A DNA stretch of 64,000 nt from Breviolum minutum Mf 1.05b.01 (Eukaryota > Sar > Dinophyceae > Suessiales > Symbiodiniaceae): NCBI GenBank assembly GCA_000507305.1, contig DF239340.1, positions 127,144-191,143 on the forward strand. The letters are read 5' to 3'. Positions 18,499 to 28,630 of this stretch are shown piece by piece. The notes beneath the pieces are model-generated. The model did no database searches. It was not told the origin of the DNA and saw nothing but the letters and a program-made list of their open reading frames with translations. Position 1 is the first letter of the stretch. The number at the start of each line of letters is the position of its first letter. The position numbers and the translations under genes were made by a program.

Positions 18499-18630
18499 TC
18501 CCAAATCAGTGTTTGTGGCTCACATCTCGATTTCTGCAAAATCACTACGTAAAATGAACAAGCAGCCACAGAACGCACCAAAAAAAAGGAATGGCCCTTT
18601 GAGAAGTCTTAAAGTGTATTGAAAAACATG
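18499..18630 (+). CDS. right half of the split open frame
   Basis: After TTTCAG|GG: VNPKSVFVAHISISAKSL, then RKMNKQPQNAPKKRNGP and LRSLKVY before TGA. Confidence 0.35.
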
Positions 18631-18644
18631 ATGATACGCCCCCC

Positions 18645-18735
18645 GAAATCAAACATAGATACCAAAAATGATGGTTTGGAACATGTCATCTTCTTTAAAA
18701 TATGGCCATTTTTGGTATCTATGTTAGATTTATCA
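18645..18735. mobile_element. palindromic element (type O)
   Basis: AACATAGATACCAAAAATG and inverted ATTTTTGGTATCTATGTT. A half copy lies at 34.2 kb. Confidence 0.7.
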
Positions 18736-19189
18736 GGGAGGTACTAGAGGCCATCCCAAACCCCAAAACAAGAAAAGGTCATCCCTCCATTCACACCCAA
18801 TCAACCAACGGCGGTCCTATGAACTTCACGAAGCACTCCGATGGGAATTTGAGAAATTCCCAAGTCCTAGGAGTTTTTGGGTTTTTTTTGACCACCAAAA
18901 AACACAAAAAAACACACAAAAAAAACACACAAACACCACGTTTGATGGTGGGTGGGTCCGTTGGTGTCATGGTTCAAAAATCTGTTTTTTTTGAAAATAT
19001 CCTCCCCCACAAACAAAAAACATGTCGATAAAGGTGCGGCACTTGAAATTTTTGGAAATCGATACCGATACGGAATTTCCACCTTCAATAAGCACTGGTG
19101 GGGTATGATGGAAGCACCATGGAAGCAACACTAGTGAGTTGGCTAAATATTGGATCGCCATCTCTCCAGTATGGCAAACTCCCCCCCAA

Positions 19190-19315
19190 TTACTTTCCAT
19201 GAAATACTGGTTGGTTTAATTTTTCGGGGTCCTTATTATAATGGTTTATGAAATAATCCCTATATAACTGGGCATAGTTGGTCATCCCCGACATGTAACC
19301 CCCAACCAACCAGGG
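19190..19315. mobile_element. family E element
   Basis: TTTCCATGAAATACTGGTTG, TATAATGGTTTATGAAATAA, CCCTATATAACTGGGCA. Confidence 0.7.
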
Positions 19316-19429
19316 TCCATGTTTTCATTCGTTCAGCTACGTTTGGAAGCAATCTTTCAGTTGAAGCATCATCACATCAACAACATCATCCTTCCACACT
19401 TCTTGCACTGGAAGCATCCATCTGCAGGA

Positions 19430-19560
19430 ATCTAAGAAAACCCCAACATACCCTTGGAGCATACCCCAGGAATCTATAAACCCCCAAATGAAAGGAATTC
19501 CTTCATAAACCGTTGGTTGGGGGTCTGGGGTATGTTCCAGGGTATGTTGGAAAATTCTTA
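19430..19560. repeat. inverted repeat
   Basis: CCCCAACATACCCTTGGAGC and the inverted GTATGTTCCAGGGTATGTTGG flank a 60-bp interior. It resembles another TIR element seen once here. Confidence 0.5.
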
Positions 19561-19667
19561 GAAGGAAACTTCTATCTTAGTAGCAGCCAAAAGTTTTTTT
19601 TTGTGGGGTGGTTTTTTAGTAGGTTGCCCTCCAACTTTGGGGATCGTAGCTTTTTCACTCCAAAAAC

Positions 19668-19780
19668 TCATCTGCTAACTTTGAATGGGAGTGAGAAATC
19701 ACATGTCCCCCTCCGAGTTTGGAAGAAGGAAAAATCATCAAAGATACCTTGGATGGGGATGGGCAATTCATGATACACCC
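19668..19780 (-). CDS. terminal exon after family C introner
   Basis: Acceptor TTAAATTTCAG|GG supplied by the element. Reads VYHELPIPIQGIFDDFS, then FFQTRRGTCDFSLPFKV and SR, TGA at 19668-19670. In phase with the exon at 19893-20019. Confidence 0.6.
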
Positions 19781-19883
19781 CTGAAATTTAACGGCTTGAA
19801 CCTGAAAATAATGGTTTCCAAATGGACTTTCCTTTTCCAGGGGACTTATTTTCAGGTGAACCATGTTAAATTTCGGGGGTGTA
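19774..19883 (-). mobile_element. family C2 element acting as an intron
   Basis: ACACCCCTGAAATTTAAC and inverted GTTAAATTTCGGGGGTGT. Predicted intron 19781-19892: donor CAGG|GTAAGG lies 9 bp outside the element; the acceptor is in its TIR. Leftover G + GG rejoins the frame. Confidence 0.75.
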
Positions 19884-19892
19884 CATCCTTAC

Positions 19893-20019
19893 CCTGAATT
19901 TTCTTCAACCATTTCAAGGCCCAAATTTCCGCCCAAAGTTTTCGAAACTCCGAACCCCTGCGGTTTGTCAGGTCCTTCAGATCAATGACCACATTGATGC
20001 TTTCGATCTTTCCAGGGAC
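19893..20019 (-). CDS. strong candidate exon, weakly CRAL-TRIO-like
   Basis: Acceptor GGTGGTAAAG|GTC and donor CAGG|GTAAGG. Reads VPGKIESINVVIDLKDLT, then NRRGSEFRKLWAEIWAL and KWLKKIQ. The PGKIES..VVIDLKDLT segment resembles the strand-helix of CRAL-TRIO (Sec14) lipid-binding domains, but the match is short and I hold it loosely. The spliced product continues to the stop at 19668. Confidence 0.65.
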
Positions 20020-20102
20020 CTTTACCACCGCCAGGGGATGGAGGTTGGAAGGTCATATTGAAACCGCTAAAAAACCAATACGAGTACCATTGTGACCTTT
20101 AT

Positions 20103-20200
20103 CTAGTTGGTGGTTTCAACCTATTTGAAAAATATTAGTCAGATTGGATCATCTCCCCAAATAGTGGTGAAAATAAAAAATCTTTGAAACCACCTCCTAG
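20103..20200. mobile_element. family A element with TTAT target duplication
   Basis: CTAGTTGGTGGTTTCAA to TTTGAAACCACCTCCTAG, flanked on both sides by TTAT. Confidence 0.9.
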
Positions 20201-20269
20201 TTATTGTCATCTTGATTTTCTTGATCCTCCAAAAATCCTCATCATCATCAGCGGCTTAATTGTCTGAAA

Positions 20270-20575
<306 letters not shown>

Positions 20576-20986
20576 AAGAAAAGTCATCAAAAAAAGATAA
20601 AGTGCATCATGATTCATCAAAAACCTTCGGCTCTATCATCAGAGAACCAAGCCCCAAATCCCATAAATCCCATAAATCCCATGCCACATATCCATGACAT
20701 CATCCCTGGTTTTCTGAGGTGATTGACTGCCATGTAGGACAAGAAATACCTGAGTTGACGTGACAACAACAAACAGCGGGGCCCCGTTGTGTATCTCCAA
20801 GCTGAAACCTGCTGTTTTTTTCACAAACTTTGCCCCCCAGCCTATATGTTATCATGGTGTGAATCAAGTGTTGTCCAAAGGTTTTTTTTCATCTCAGGAG
20901 GTTCCTCCAAAGGTCATTGCTATGATCTTTGGAGGATTTCCCCATTCATTGTTGTGGCAGCCGACCACCTGCAAATCATTACCATC

Positions 20987-21092
20987 CCTAAAACTAACCA
21001 AAATGCCAAGGGAAAATAGGCATTTTCCCCCAAAAGGGAAAGTCATCTTCCAAACATCCATTTTCAGGTTCTATTTTACTTTCAGGCTGGGT
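20987..21092. mobile_element. family C element, diverged
   Basis: TAAAACTAACCAAAATGCC, a CATCTTCCAAACATCCATTT core, ACTTTCAGGCTGGGTA end. Confidence 0.65.
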
Positions 21093-21388
21093 AAATTTCT
21101 CAAGCCAATAAAACTGTCATCCACGATTTTATATAACATTGAGGCTACGTTCCGCCAGTTGCCCGCCAGTGCGGTTCCAAGCGGACATGGTGTCACATGG
21201 TGTTCACAGGTGCGAGGCTGGACGGGAAAACTCCTCCTGTCCATGGGTGTCAGTTGCTAATTCCGTTTGTTTTTTTTCCCCAACCAAAGGAAAACTAAAG
21301 CACAAATGTAGAATTGATGTATAAGATACAGATACATGTCAAAAATAGTTAGATACAAACGCCAATGCGCGGAGAAGCTGACCAATGC

Positions 21389-21505
21389 ACACCCCCGAAG
21401 TTTAACAGCGAGTTGACCCCTGAAAAATGATGGGACTGGAAGACGATCCTTTCCTGTTGGGGCCCGGTATATTTTCAGCTTTTGCTGTTAGTTTCAGGGA
21501 GATTA
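21389..21505. mobile_element. family C element, diverged
   Basis: ACACCCCCGAAGTTTAAC start and TGCTGTTAGTTTCAGGGAG end. Confidence 0.65.
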
Positions 21506-21596
21506 TAGAAACGTCTGTTTTTACTACCAGGGGATTAAAAACTATACACCAAGCCTACACCCTATCAACACAACGCCGGCTTCTCACTACCGTTTG

Positions 21597-21765
21597 ATGA
21601 AACTGAAGCAATTATTGCCACCACATTTGAGCTCTCCGACTCCATGGAAAAGACAAGAACCTCAGGGAAAATTGTCCGTCTTGTCCGGTCCGGGGTCCCC
21701 TCCGGGGCAACTGGGCCCCACCACCGGAGATTGAGAAGAAAAAAGGGGAGGTCTTCAAAGTTCAA
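21597..21765 (-). CDS. candidate exon
   Basis: Minus frame FEDLPFFLLNLRWWGPVA, then PEGTPDRTRRTIFPEVL and FSMESESSNVVAIIASVS, with donor AACG|GTAGTG at its end. The plus strand is open for 104 codons from 21644, so strand is likely but not certain. Confidence 0.45.
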
Positions 21766-22056
21766 TCTACAAGGGGGTGAAAATGTCAGCCATGACTATG
21801 TAGGTGGTATACTCAACAAGGATGCAGTAGCATGGGCCAACAGTTCTCACTTGCCCCAGGTGTCTAAGGAATTTTGTCAACAAAAGTCTGGAAAATTGCA
21901 AAAAAAAACGATCCTCCATTTAGGAGCCTCCACAAAATCACTGCTTAGAGAAAGTTAAATCGAAGACTACATGTTTTTTATGCATATGACTTAGGTATGT
22001 CATATAGCCAAGGAGAATCCTCCAGATATCTCAAATTCAGTCGTTCTGGAGCAATC

Positions 22057-22370
22057 TCCCAGTAGGATCCATGGGACTGGTATATTTACACTCCCAAAAA
22101 CGAAGGTAGCCCCTTGAAAATAGGCGTTCTCAAAAGGAAACTAGTATTCCAACCATCCATTTTCAGGTGTTATGTTAGTTTCAGGGGAAAGTACCTAATT
22201 AATTTTCTACTTACATTTGCTGGATTTTCTTTATGGTAAATGCCAAATATTTAACACGAGTTAATACAAGTCCTAAGAGTGGATCCCTTTTTGGGTATTG
22301 ACCTACATGAATGCTTGATTTTTTGATGGTAAATGTAGGTAGATATACCAGTCCCATGGATCCTATGTGT
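22057..22370. mobile_element. family L element carrying a nested family C copy
   Basis: Outer inverted ends GATCCATGGGACTGGTATAT and ATATACCAGTCCCATGGATC lie 300 bp apart. A family C element (22087-22194) is inserted just inside the left arm. Confidence 0.75.
22087..22194. mobile_element. family C element nested in family L
   Basis: ACTCCCAAAAACGAAGGTAG, the AAGGAAACTAGTATTCCAAC core, GTTAGTTTCAGGGGAAAGTA. Confidence 0.75.
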
Positions 22371-22399
22371 CTTGAAAAATCTCCCTATGTCTTTTTCTT

Positions 22400-22940
22400 G
22401 CCTTTTCCGAACATTTCCAACAAAGACACAGTTGGAAATTCTTATTGTTCACCCAGATTAACCAAGATCAACCATTACCTTTTTGGATGGTAACCAAAAC
22501 AAGAAAACACGAGAAAAAGCGACACCAAAATTCCGGTTGCCGCGTTGCCATGATTGCCATGAGTTAGGCACCTTTAAAAGTCCACCACTTTTGACTGTTT
22601 TTTGTCCCACTGGATTTTAGAGGGCTGAATGCATTTGTCTTAAACTTACACTCCTCGAAAGTAATATGGCTGACTGTAAAAAAAACAATATTCTTTTTCT
22701 GAAAAAAAACATCTATATATATATATAATTGTCAAAATGATACATTTTCCATTTAGCTATGAAATCATGTTGTTTCTTTCTTTACTTTGGGAAAAGCAGG
22801 TGTCATTATATAACACCAACCCCAACAATACACTCTTCATGGCAAATCCCTCAAAATGATCATACATTTGCATCAACTTCGATCCCGCCCAACATCTGCA
22901 ATTGAATGATCAATCGAGGAGTGTCTTTTTCAAATCCTTG
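22400..22940. other. stretch without a supported gene
   Basis: An element-like pair ATAACACCAACCCCAAC...CATTTGCATCAACTTCGATC recurs at 44.4-44.5 kb, suggesting another repeat family. Otherwise unique A+T-rich DNA. Confidence 0.35.
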
Positions 22941-22945
22941 TGACA

Positions 22946-23035
22946 TTCCATTGAATCCTGGTTGGTTACTAGGGATCCTTATAATGGTTTATTGATTATT
23001 GTAATCCCCACATAACTAGTTAGTATAATCCTCTA
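22946..23035. mobile_element. family E fragment
   Basis: CCATTGAATCCTGGTTGG, AGGGATCCTTATAATGG, CCCCACATAACTAG. Confidence 0.65.
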
Positions 23036-23107
23036 TATATACAGCAAATCACCAGGGTTTTGATCACTGCTCCATTGAAAACATCCATTTCCTCAATGGT
23101 TGTTTCT

Positions 23108-23275
23108 GATTCCTTTAATAGGTGGGATCGGTAGCTTATAACCCCCCCGAAGCAATATATATATATATATATATATAAGTTGTATATGAGTGGGATATTC
23201 ATACTGCCTTTTTTGGGGGGGGGTTAAAAAATGCCACCTACCTACCACCTATTGAGGAAACCAGAAACAGCTATT
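23108..23275. mobile_element. family G element
   Basis: AATAGGTGGGATCGGTAGC...TATAAC start, internal (TA)n, and CCTACCACCTATTGAGG then CAGAAACAGCTATT end. Confidence 0.65.
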
Positions 23276-23322
23276 GATTTCCGGGACGTCTTCGCCATGT
23301 TTTTTCGGTATCCCGAACTCGG

Positions 23323-23490
23323 ATGACCAGGTCGTATCGCCGCTCTCTGTGCCTCAATGACGATCGCCCGAACAAGTCATGGGTGGCAAATCTTCAAGGA
23401 TTTGTCGGATTGGTATGGAAGGTCGGTGATTCTCCGAAACAGGAGTCTCGTTCTCACGATTTTTTTGGCAAAATGAAACAAATCATTTCG
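23323..23490 (+). CDS. candidate exon
   Basis: Plus frame RSLCLNDDRPNKSWVANL, then QGFVGLVWKVGDSPKQES and RSHDFFGKMKQIISFF. Natural composition. Boundaries not resolved. Confidence 0.35.
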
Positions 23491-23566
23491 TTTTTTGGAA
23501 AAATATGTGTATATATAAATATATATATATGTATATATACATACGTTTTTTTGTTTGATCCGCCAG

Positions 23567-23702
23567 AATCTATGCTTTTCTGGTGAACTTGGTCCCCTCC
23601 AAGCCGTTGAGGGCAAGCATAACCCCTTGAGGTCAAGCAACCATGCGGCAGGAATCCGGGAGGCCCGAAAGACCAAGACCGGTCGAAGAGCCTCCAATTT
23701 GG
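23567..23702 (+). CDS. candidate exon, basic
   Basis: Acceptor TTTTTTTGTTTGATCCGCCAG. Reads NLCFSGELGPLQAVEGKH, then NPLRSSNHAAGIREARK and TKTGRRASNLGCV, TAG. It abuts a family B fragment at 23708. Confidence 0.5.
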
Positions 23703-23707
23703 GGTGC

Positions 23708-23803
23708 GTTTAGCACCAGTCGAGGTTGATAGCTTATCTCAGCATTTACAGGGGTTTTATATACATCTCAGGTGGTTCTTTGATTTCTGAACCATCAACA
23801 GTA
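23708..23803. mobile_element. family B element, 5' end lost
   Basis: GCATTTACAGGGGTTTTATA and GATTTCTGAACCATCAACAG. Confidence 0.75.
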
Positions 23804-23809
23804 TAGGCA

Positions 23810-24890
23810 GTGGTTTTTTGAAACTTGAGGGGAATGTTTTTCAGGATATGTTTCCAAGTTCTTTGTTCAATTTCGCCATGTCTTAGGGCTGGTGTCCCTC
23901 GTTTTTTGTTGGGTGTTCGTTAGGCCTCAAATTACCAACCGGCCAGGTCTACGCCCAACAGCCAACCTGAAAAAAAAAAACTCCCAAATCTTCCCATATG
24001 CGTCCGCCCCACATTTGCTTCCAGGGTCGGGACCCGGCCACATCTGTTAGTTTTATAGAAAGACCCACGCAACCTTTTTTGAAAACAACATGTCCAAGGG
24101 GGGAACAAAACAACCAAGCCACCAATCAAAGGGTTGGGTCTGCAGGTTGACAATGAGGTCTCCAAGTTGACAACGAGATGTTCCCCAACCATTGAACGGA
24201 TGGAGACTCATGGAGAGTTGAGTTGCTTGATGCATGAAACCTATCCAAAACAAAGTGCTCACAAGCACCCAATTTAGACGCACTGATATTTTTGGGGGCG
24301 GTTTGTTTTATGTACATATTGCACCCTGGTGAAGATAGATACTAAAAACTTGCCCTTTCCAAATGTGGGAATTTCTTAATATCACTGAGTCCTTCCATCT
24401 CATCGGGTTTGACTACACCCCAAGTTTTACTTCATACCACTCATCTACACCCCAGAAAACTAATATGACAATGGAAAATGAACCATTGAAGATGTATATA
24501 TACATTGAGTATATCCTATCAAAGATAGTGATTTTACATTGCCATCTTAGTTTGTTGGGTTGGTGAAAACACCTGCTATCAACGTTTGTTTCCCTTAGAA
24601 AATCTACCGTTGTTCGCGGGTTCCAACCGCCTTGTCGCGACCTGCGAAGTAAACCAGACCGAGCCGTAAATCCTGGTATGCCGGAGCTGCAGGTTCCCTG
24701 AAAAGTTTGGAAAAAATCAAGCACTGTTTCAAAAAGAATTCATGAATTCTGAACCAAACCTCCCATGGTTTTTTTGAAACAAAGAAGGTGGGAAATTTCT
24801 TGGCACCGTATGAAAAACTACACTTGACCCTCTTGTCACAAAAAGATATGTCAGATATGTCGAGCTCCAAAGAGCTCACAGTTACTCACA
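23810..24890. other. stretch with only weak coding signals
   Basis: Minus frames at 23932-24317 and 24413-24724 are open (one reads ARSGLLRRSRQGGWNPR) but lack clear splice pairs. A short inverted ACCCCAGAAAACTAATATG...ATCTTAGTTTG element lies near 24450-24555. Confidence 0.3.
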
Positions 24891-24902
24891 CATCAGACTC
24901 AC

Positions 24903-24976
24903 GGGGGGATCACCGGATCTCCTCGGCCATGTTCACATCTGACAAAGGCCTCGGATTTCAGGAAGGACTCAAGGAC
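24903..24976 (-). CDS. candidate exon (74 bp)
   Basis: Acceptor GAATAAATTTAG|G and donor CCCCC|GTGAGT, both strong. Reads VLESFLKSEAFVRCEHGR then GDPVIP. A 102-codon plus frame here is probably its shadow. Confidence 0.5.
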
Positions 24977-25004
24977 CTAAATTTATTCATTCAATCAATC
25001 TACA

Positions 25005-25128
25005 TCTGGTTGGCGGTTTCAACCAACCCATCTGAAAAATATGCTGATATGCAAACGTCAAATTTGGGTGAAAATCTTCCCCAAGTTTCGGGGTGAAAAT
25101 AAAAGATATTTGAGTTGCCACCACCTAG
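25005..25128. mobile_element. family A element with ACAT target duplication
   Basis: CTGGTTGGCGGTTTCAACC to TTGCCACCACCTAG, flanked by ACAT on each side. Confidence 0.85.
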
Positions 25129-25396
25129 ACATCCATAGTGATCTACAAAAAAAATATATAAGTCAACAATCCAGGCCCCCTTCGTCACTTGCCACCACAC
25201 CATGAACCATGAAAATTTGAATGGTTTCCATCATCCAGACTTACATCTCTGTCCAACTTCGCACGTTTTCAATGGAAACCTTGCGATGTGTTTCGGCCGT
25301 TTTGCCGGCCTAGGCCTAGCCTTGCCCCTACAAAAAACACACCACCAAAAGTCGAAGCTGGCACTTGTGCCGCAACAAATGCAGCAAAAAAAGATG

Positions 25397-25507
25397 TACT
25401 CCCCAGAAAACTAACGAAGACCCCCTGAAAATCAATGGTTTGAAGATGTATTTCCTATTCAAATAGTCCCTCTTTAGGGGACATTCCTTAGTTTTCGGGG
25501 GGTGTAT
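25397..25507. mobile_element. family D element
   Basis: ACTCCCCAGAAAACTAACG and inverted CCTTAGTTTTCGGGGGGTGT, core GAAGATGTATTTCCTATTC. Confidence 0.8.
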
Positions 25508-25950
25508 CAAAGAGATTGGCCCCTCCAACAAAAAAATTGACAAAACATCCTCCAAGTCAAGGTCTTTAAAAAGGTGGGACAAAGGGTTGCTAATGTTTTA
25601 GGTTCCCCCGTTTCGCTACCTGGTGAAGAAGGAGCTGCGCCACTCTGTGGTTGCCTGAAAACATGGAAAACATGAACCACAGCTTGCGGTTGTTTGAAAT
25701 GCGCAACAAAAATCCATCACAAAAATTCAGCCGCTACCACTGGTATGTGTGTTCTTCTGGAAAAAATGGTAAGTTATCAGTTTTCTTTGGTATAAACGTC
25801 ATCTATTTCTTTAAACTTCCCTCCCCAACCATTTATAAACACTTTGGGGATCTGCCAGTTTGGTATCATCAAAAACGTCAACGACGGACGGAGTTCCAGA
25901 ACTGGGCGTCTGTTGTTACAACCCCCCCGATGTTTTTTAGTCCGGTTGGT

Positions 25951-26058
25951 TTACAGTAGTTGAAAAGTACATGGCACAGTCCCTACATATTGGTTTATAT
26001 GGACCTTGTACTAAACTACCTTTTGGTATTTGTGCCATCTATTTTGACTTGAAGGTAC
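25951..26058. mobile_element. family K element
   Basis: ACAGTAGTTGAAAAGTACATGG... and GTGCCATCTATTTTGACTTG; the second copy is at 34,462-34,570. Confidence 0.7.
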
Positions 26059-26129
26059 CAGCCCATTTTTTTTGTTTCAATTCCGCAAGGGTGTACATAT
26101 CATCATCCAATTTTGGAACCACCGAATTT

Positions 26130-26191
26130 TTTCAAAATGGTGGTTGACGTCCAGGGTTCAGAATGTGACATGGATTCAAAAAAATGTGTAT
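26130..26191 (+). CDS. candidate exon split by family A element
   Basis: Reads MVVDVQGSECDMDSKKCV then S before CTA|GTTGG. Confidence 0.35.
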
Positions 26192-26295
26192 CTAGTTGGT
26201 GGTTGAACCAACCAAATTCTAAGAATATGCAAAGGTCAAATTGGATCATTTCCCCAAATTGTCGGGTGAAAATAAAAAATGAAACCACCACCTAG
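26192..26295 (+). mobile_element. family A element, possibly an intron
   Basis: CTAGTTGGTGGTTGAACC...GAAACCACCACCTAG. As a GT..AG intron (CTA|GTTGG, CACCTAG|GT) it rejoins the flanking plus frame in phase; flanks GTAT/GTCT are an imperfect 4-bp duplication. Confidence 0.55.
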
Positions 26296-26320
26296 GTCTG
26301 CACTGGATGAATGTACAAGG
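26296..26320 (+). CDS. short exon after family A element
   Basis: Reads SLHWMNVQ, then donor CAAG|GTATGT. Supports splicing out of the element. Confidence 0.35.
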
Positions 26321-26425
26321 TATGTATGTATAGCTTCTACTTGTATACATACATATACATATATACATATACATACACATATATACATATACATATATAT
26401 ACATATATAAATATGTATTGCAAAA
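26321..26425. repeat. (TATACA)n tract
   Basis: Degenerate TATACATATATA units. Confidence 0.8.
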
Positions 26426-26617
26426 AAAATGATTCAGAAAGAGATAAAAATATTGACTTCAGATGACCTCAGTTGAAATGCTGCACACGGAACAACCCGA
26501 CCCGTATATTGATTGCAGACGAGAAAAGTCCGAAGCCAGCCGAGAGAAAACAAAAAACGCCTCTATTCAAAGGAGGATTTCCTGGCTTTTTTTATCTGCA
26601 TGGAATGGGCAATATTA

Positions 26618-26676
26618 CTATACATCATCATCATGTTCATCATCACCATCACCATCACCATCACCACCATCATCAC

Positions 26677-26711
<35 letters not shown>

Positions 26712-26724
26712 GCATCAGCATCAG

Positions 26725-26768
<44 letters not shown>

Positions 26769-26795
26769 GCATCAGCATCAGCATCAGCGTCAGCG

Positions 26796-26834
<39 letters not shown>

Positions 26835-26861
26835 GCATCAGCATCAGCATCAGCGTCAGCG

Positions 26862-26950
<89 letters not shown>
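26618..26950. repeat. (CAT)n / (CAG)n compound microsatellite
   Basis: Blocks of CAT, CAGCAT and CGTCAG units in a higher-order pattern (a 78-bp block recurs twice), ending in (CAG)n. Several frames are open by composition only. Confidence 0.97.
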
Positions 26951-26951
<1 letters not shown>

Positions 26952-27015
26952 CTCTGTAGCTAGAATGAGTCTGGGAACCAATACCAAACCATGAATCAAT
27001 ATGTCTATTTGGCAC

Positions 27016-27750
27016 AATTTCTCAAACAACCAGCTTTATAAGAGCTAAACCGTGAATCTCCAAAACTGTTTCAGACCCAAATCGCTTGTTCGCGGCTTCT
27101 CCGTCCTTTCAAAATTCTCAATGGCATCAACAGTAAAACTTACATGGAACCTGAAAAGCCTCTGCTTTCGTGGAAGGAAGCGTGTCTACGAACGATACAC
27201 ATACCAGCAATTCTACATCTACATACAGGATAAACCATATCCATTTTATTCAATGAGCCCAGGAGGTTTTGTTTCGTGAGCGTTGATCTACTAAGAAAAC
27301 AATTTCCTAACCAATCACACGGTTTTTACCCTCACCTCCATCATCTTCAACGCCTTTTTTGGATCCCCATGGGAATGACCTTGGGAACCGACAGATCCGT
27401 GCCATGCCTCCGGTGCCCAAAATACAAGATACAACTCTATCACTAAAATCGACCAAGCTCACCCTATATAAATTCGTTCTTCCAAAAAGCTTGCTTTTAA
27501 AATACCCTTTGACTCGTCATTCCCGGAAAAAATAATGTTGAAACAAAGTTGTCAAAACAATTAAGAACATTTTTTCTCAGCTAACTTTTGTTGGGGCCGC
27601 AAATTCAAATTTTCAACCCCACCATTGTTGGTTACCAAGGATCCAAGGAAAACACCCACAAAAAAAGAACAAACCCAACGACCAAAAAAAAACCTCCCCC
27701 CTGGTTGAGGAGCCCTGACTCAAGTACCGCGTGGCTGATGCCTTAAGGCA
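27016..27750. other. stretch without a supported gene
   Basis: A plus frame near 27110-27210 (ASTVKLTWNLKSLCFRGR) has no splice support. Otherwise unremarkable. Confidence 0.3.
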
Positions 27751-27754
27751 TGGG

Positions 27755-28078
27755 TTAAAACCCGGGATGTGGGTAAAATGAGTTGCCTCTGTCGATTGCA
27801 GGGTTTTTCCTCACTGTTTCGTTGGTATGTGTTGTAATTGGAATGCCTAGACTTGTGGCGAATCGGAATATTTCCTGTGGGGAATGCTTATACAGTAAAT
27901 CTTGGAATTTCGGGGAGTTGTTTTGAAATGCATTCCCATGGGTAGAGTCAAAAATGAAACCACTGAGAGGTACGAACAGCTGGTCATTCCAGGTTATTTG
28001 ATAGCAAAAAATGACACCGTGCTTGCACCAATTGCTCAAGTGACACGACAACCTGTGAATGGAGGAGGATGTTTGTTT
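27755..28078 (-). CDS. gene 3' end, one or two exons
   Basis: Minus frame ending FQDLLYKHSPQEIFRFAT, SLGIPITTHTNETVRKN and FYPHPGF, TAA at 27755. Near the 5' end an acceptor TCCTCCATTCACAG gives an alternative frame VVVSLEQLVQARCHFLL that joins in phase to the exon at 28081-28212. A 249-codon plus-strand frame over this DNA has poor composition and is treated as a shadow. Confidence 0.45.
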   Translation of the reverse strand, partial: KQTSSSIHRLSCHLSNWCKHGVIFCYQITWNDQLFVPLSGFIFDSTHGNAFQNNSPKFQDLLYKHSPQEIFRFATSLGIPITTHTNETVRKNPAIDRGNSFYPHPGF

Positions 28079-28080
28079 AT

Positions 28081-28212
28081 TCAAACCGACAGTTTATGCC
28101 CAACTATCAAAGCATTCATCTCAGCTGCTTCCTGCCATCGCAGTTCCAACCTAGAGGCTGCTGCATCATCACATTTGTTTATTGAGGTGAAGGCCCGGGC
28201 AACCCCCCGGCC
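28081..28212 (-). CDS. strong candidate exon
   Basis: Acceptor AGAATTGCTGCAG. Reads GRGVARAFTSINKCDDAA, then ASRLELRWQEAAEMNAL and IVGHKLS. Helical, Ala/Glu-rich, high G/C third positions. No family recognised. Confidence 0.6.
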   Translation of the reverse strand, partial: GRGVARAFTSINKCDDAAASRLELRWQEAAEMNALIVGHKLSV

Positions 28213-28498
28213 CTGCAGCAATTCTATATCAAGGCCTTATGGATCTACAACAGTTTTGCCAAAAAAAACGAAAAGGCCGAGTAGATGTTACTTTGGTACA
28301 CTTTGGTCATTTTTTTCTGAACACCCCCAAAAAAATTGTCAATGTTGGTTGGTTAACCTTAAAAAAACTTCACTTTTTGATCACTTTTTGAGCGCATTTG
28401 CTTGGGGAAAGTTGATTAAATCTACCAAATCTACTGCTGTGATGTGCACATGTTTTTTAAATTCTTTGATTCTTTTCACGGATTTTCACCTACCAATA

Positions 28499-28630
28499 CT
28501 ACCTTTCCGACACACCTGGCACCCCATTTTCAATGGAGTTCTCTTTACCCCAACGAAACCTAACCACATCCAATGTCCCAGTCACAGAGATGGAGACAGG
28601 CAAGGCGACACGTTGCACTCGAGCCTCTTC
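28499..28630 (-). CDS. strong candidate exon
   Basis: Acceptor CATCGCTGAACAG and donor TTGGG|GTAAAG at 28549. Reads EEARVQRVALPVSISVTG then TLDVVRFRWG; without that donor the frame runs on to VPGVSER, TAG at 28499. It is open further upstream as SHHSSDIAEQ. Confidence 0.55.
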   Translation of the reverse strand, partial: EEARVQRVALPVSISVTGTLDVVRFRWGKENSIENGVPGVSER

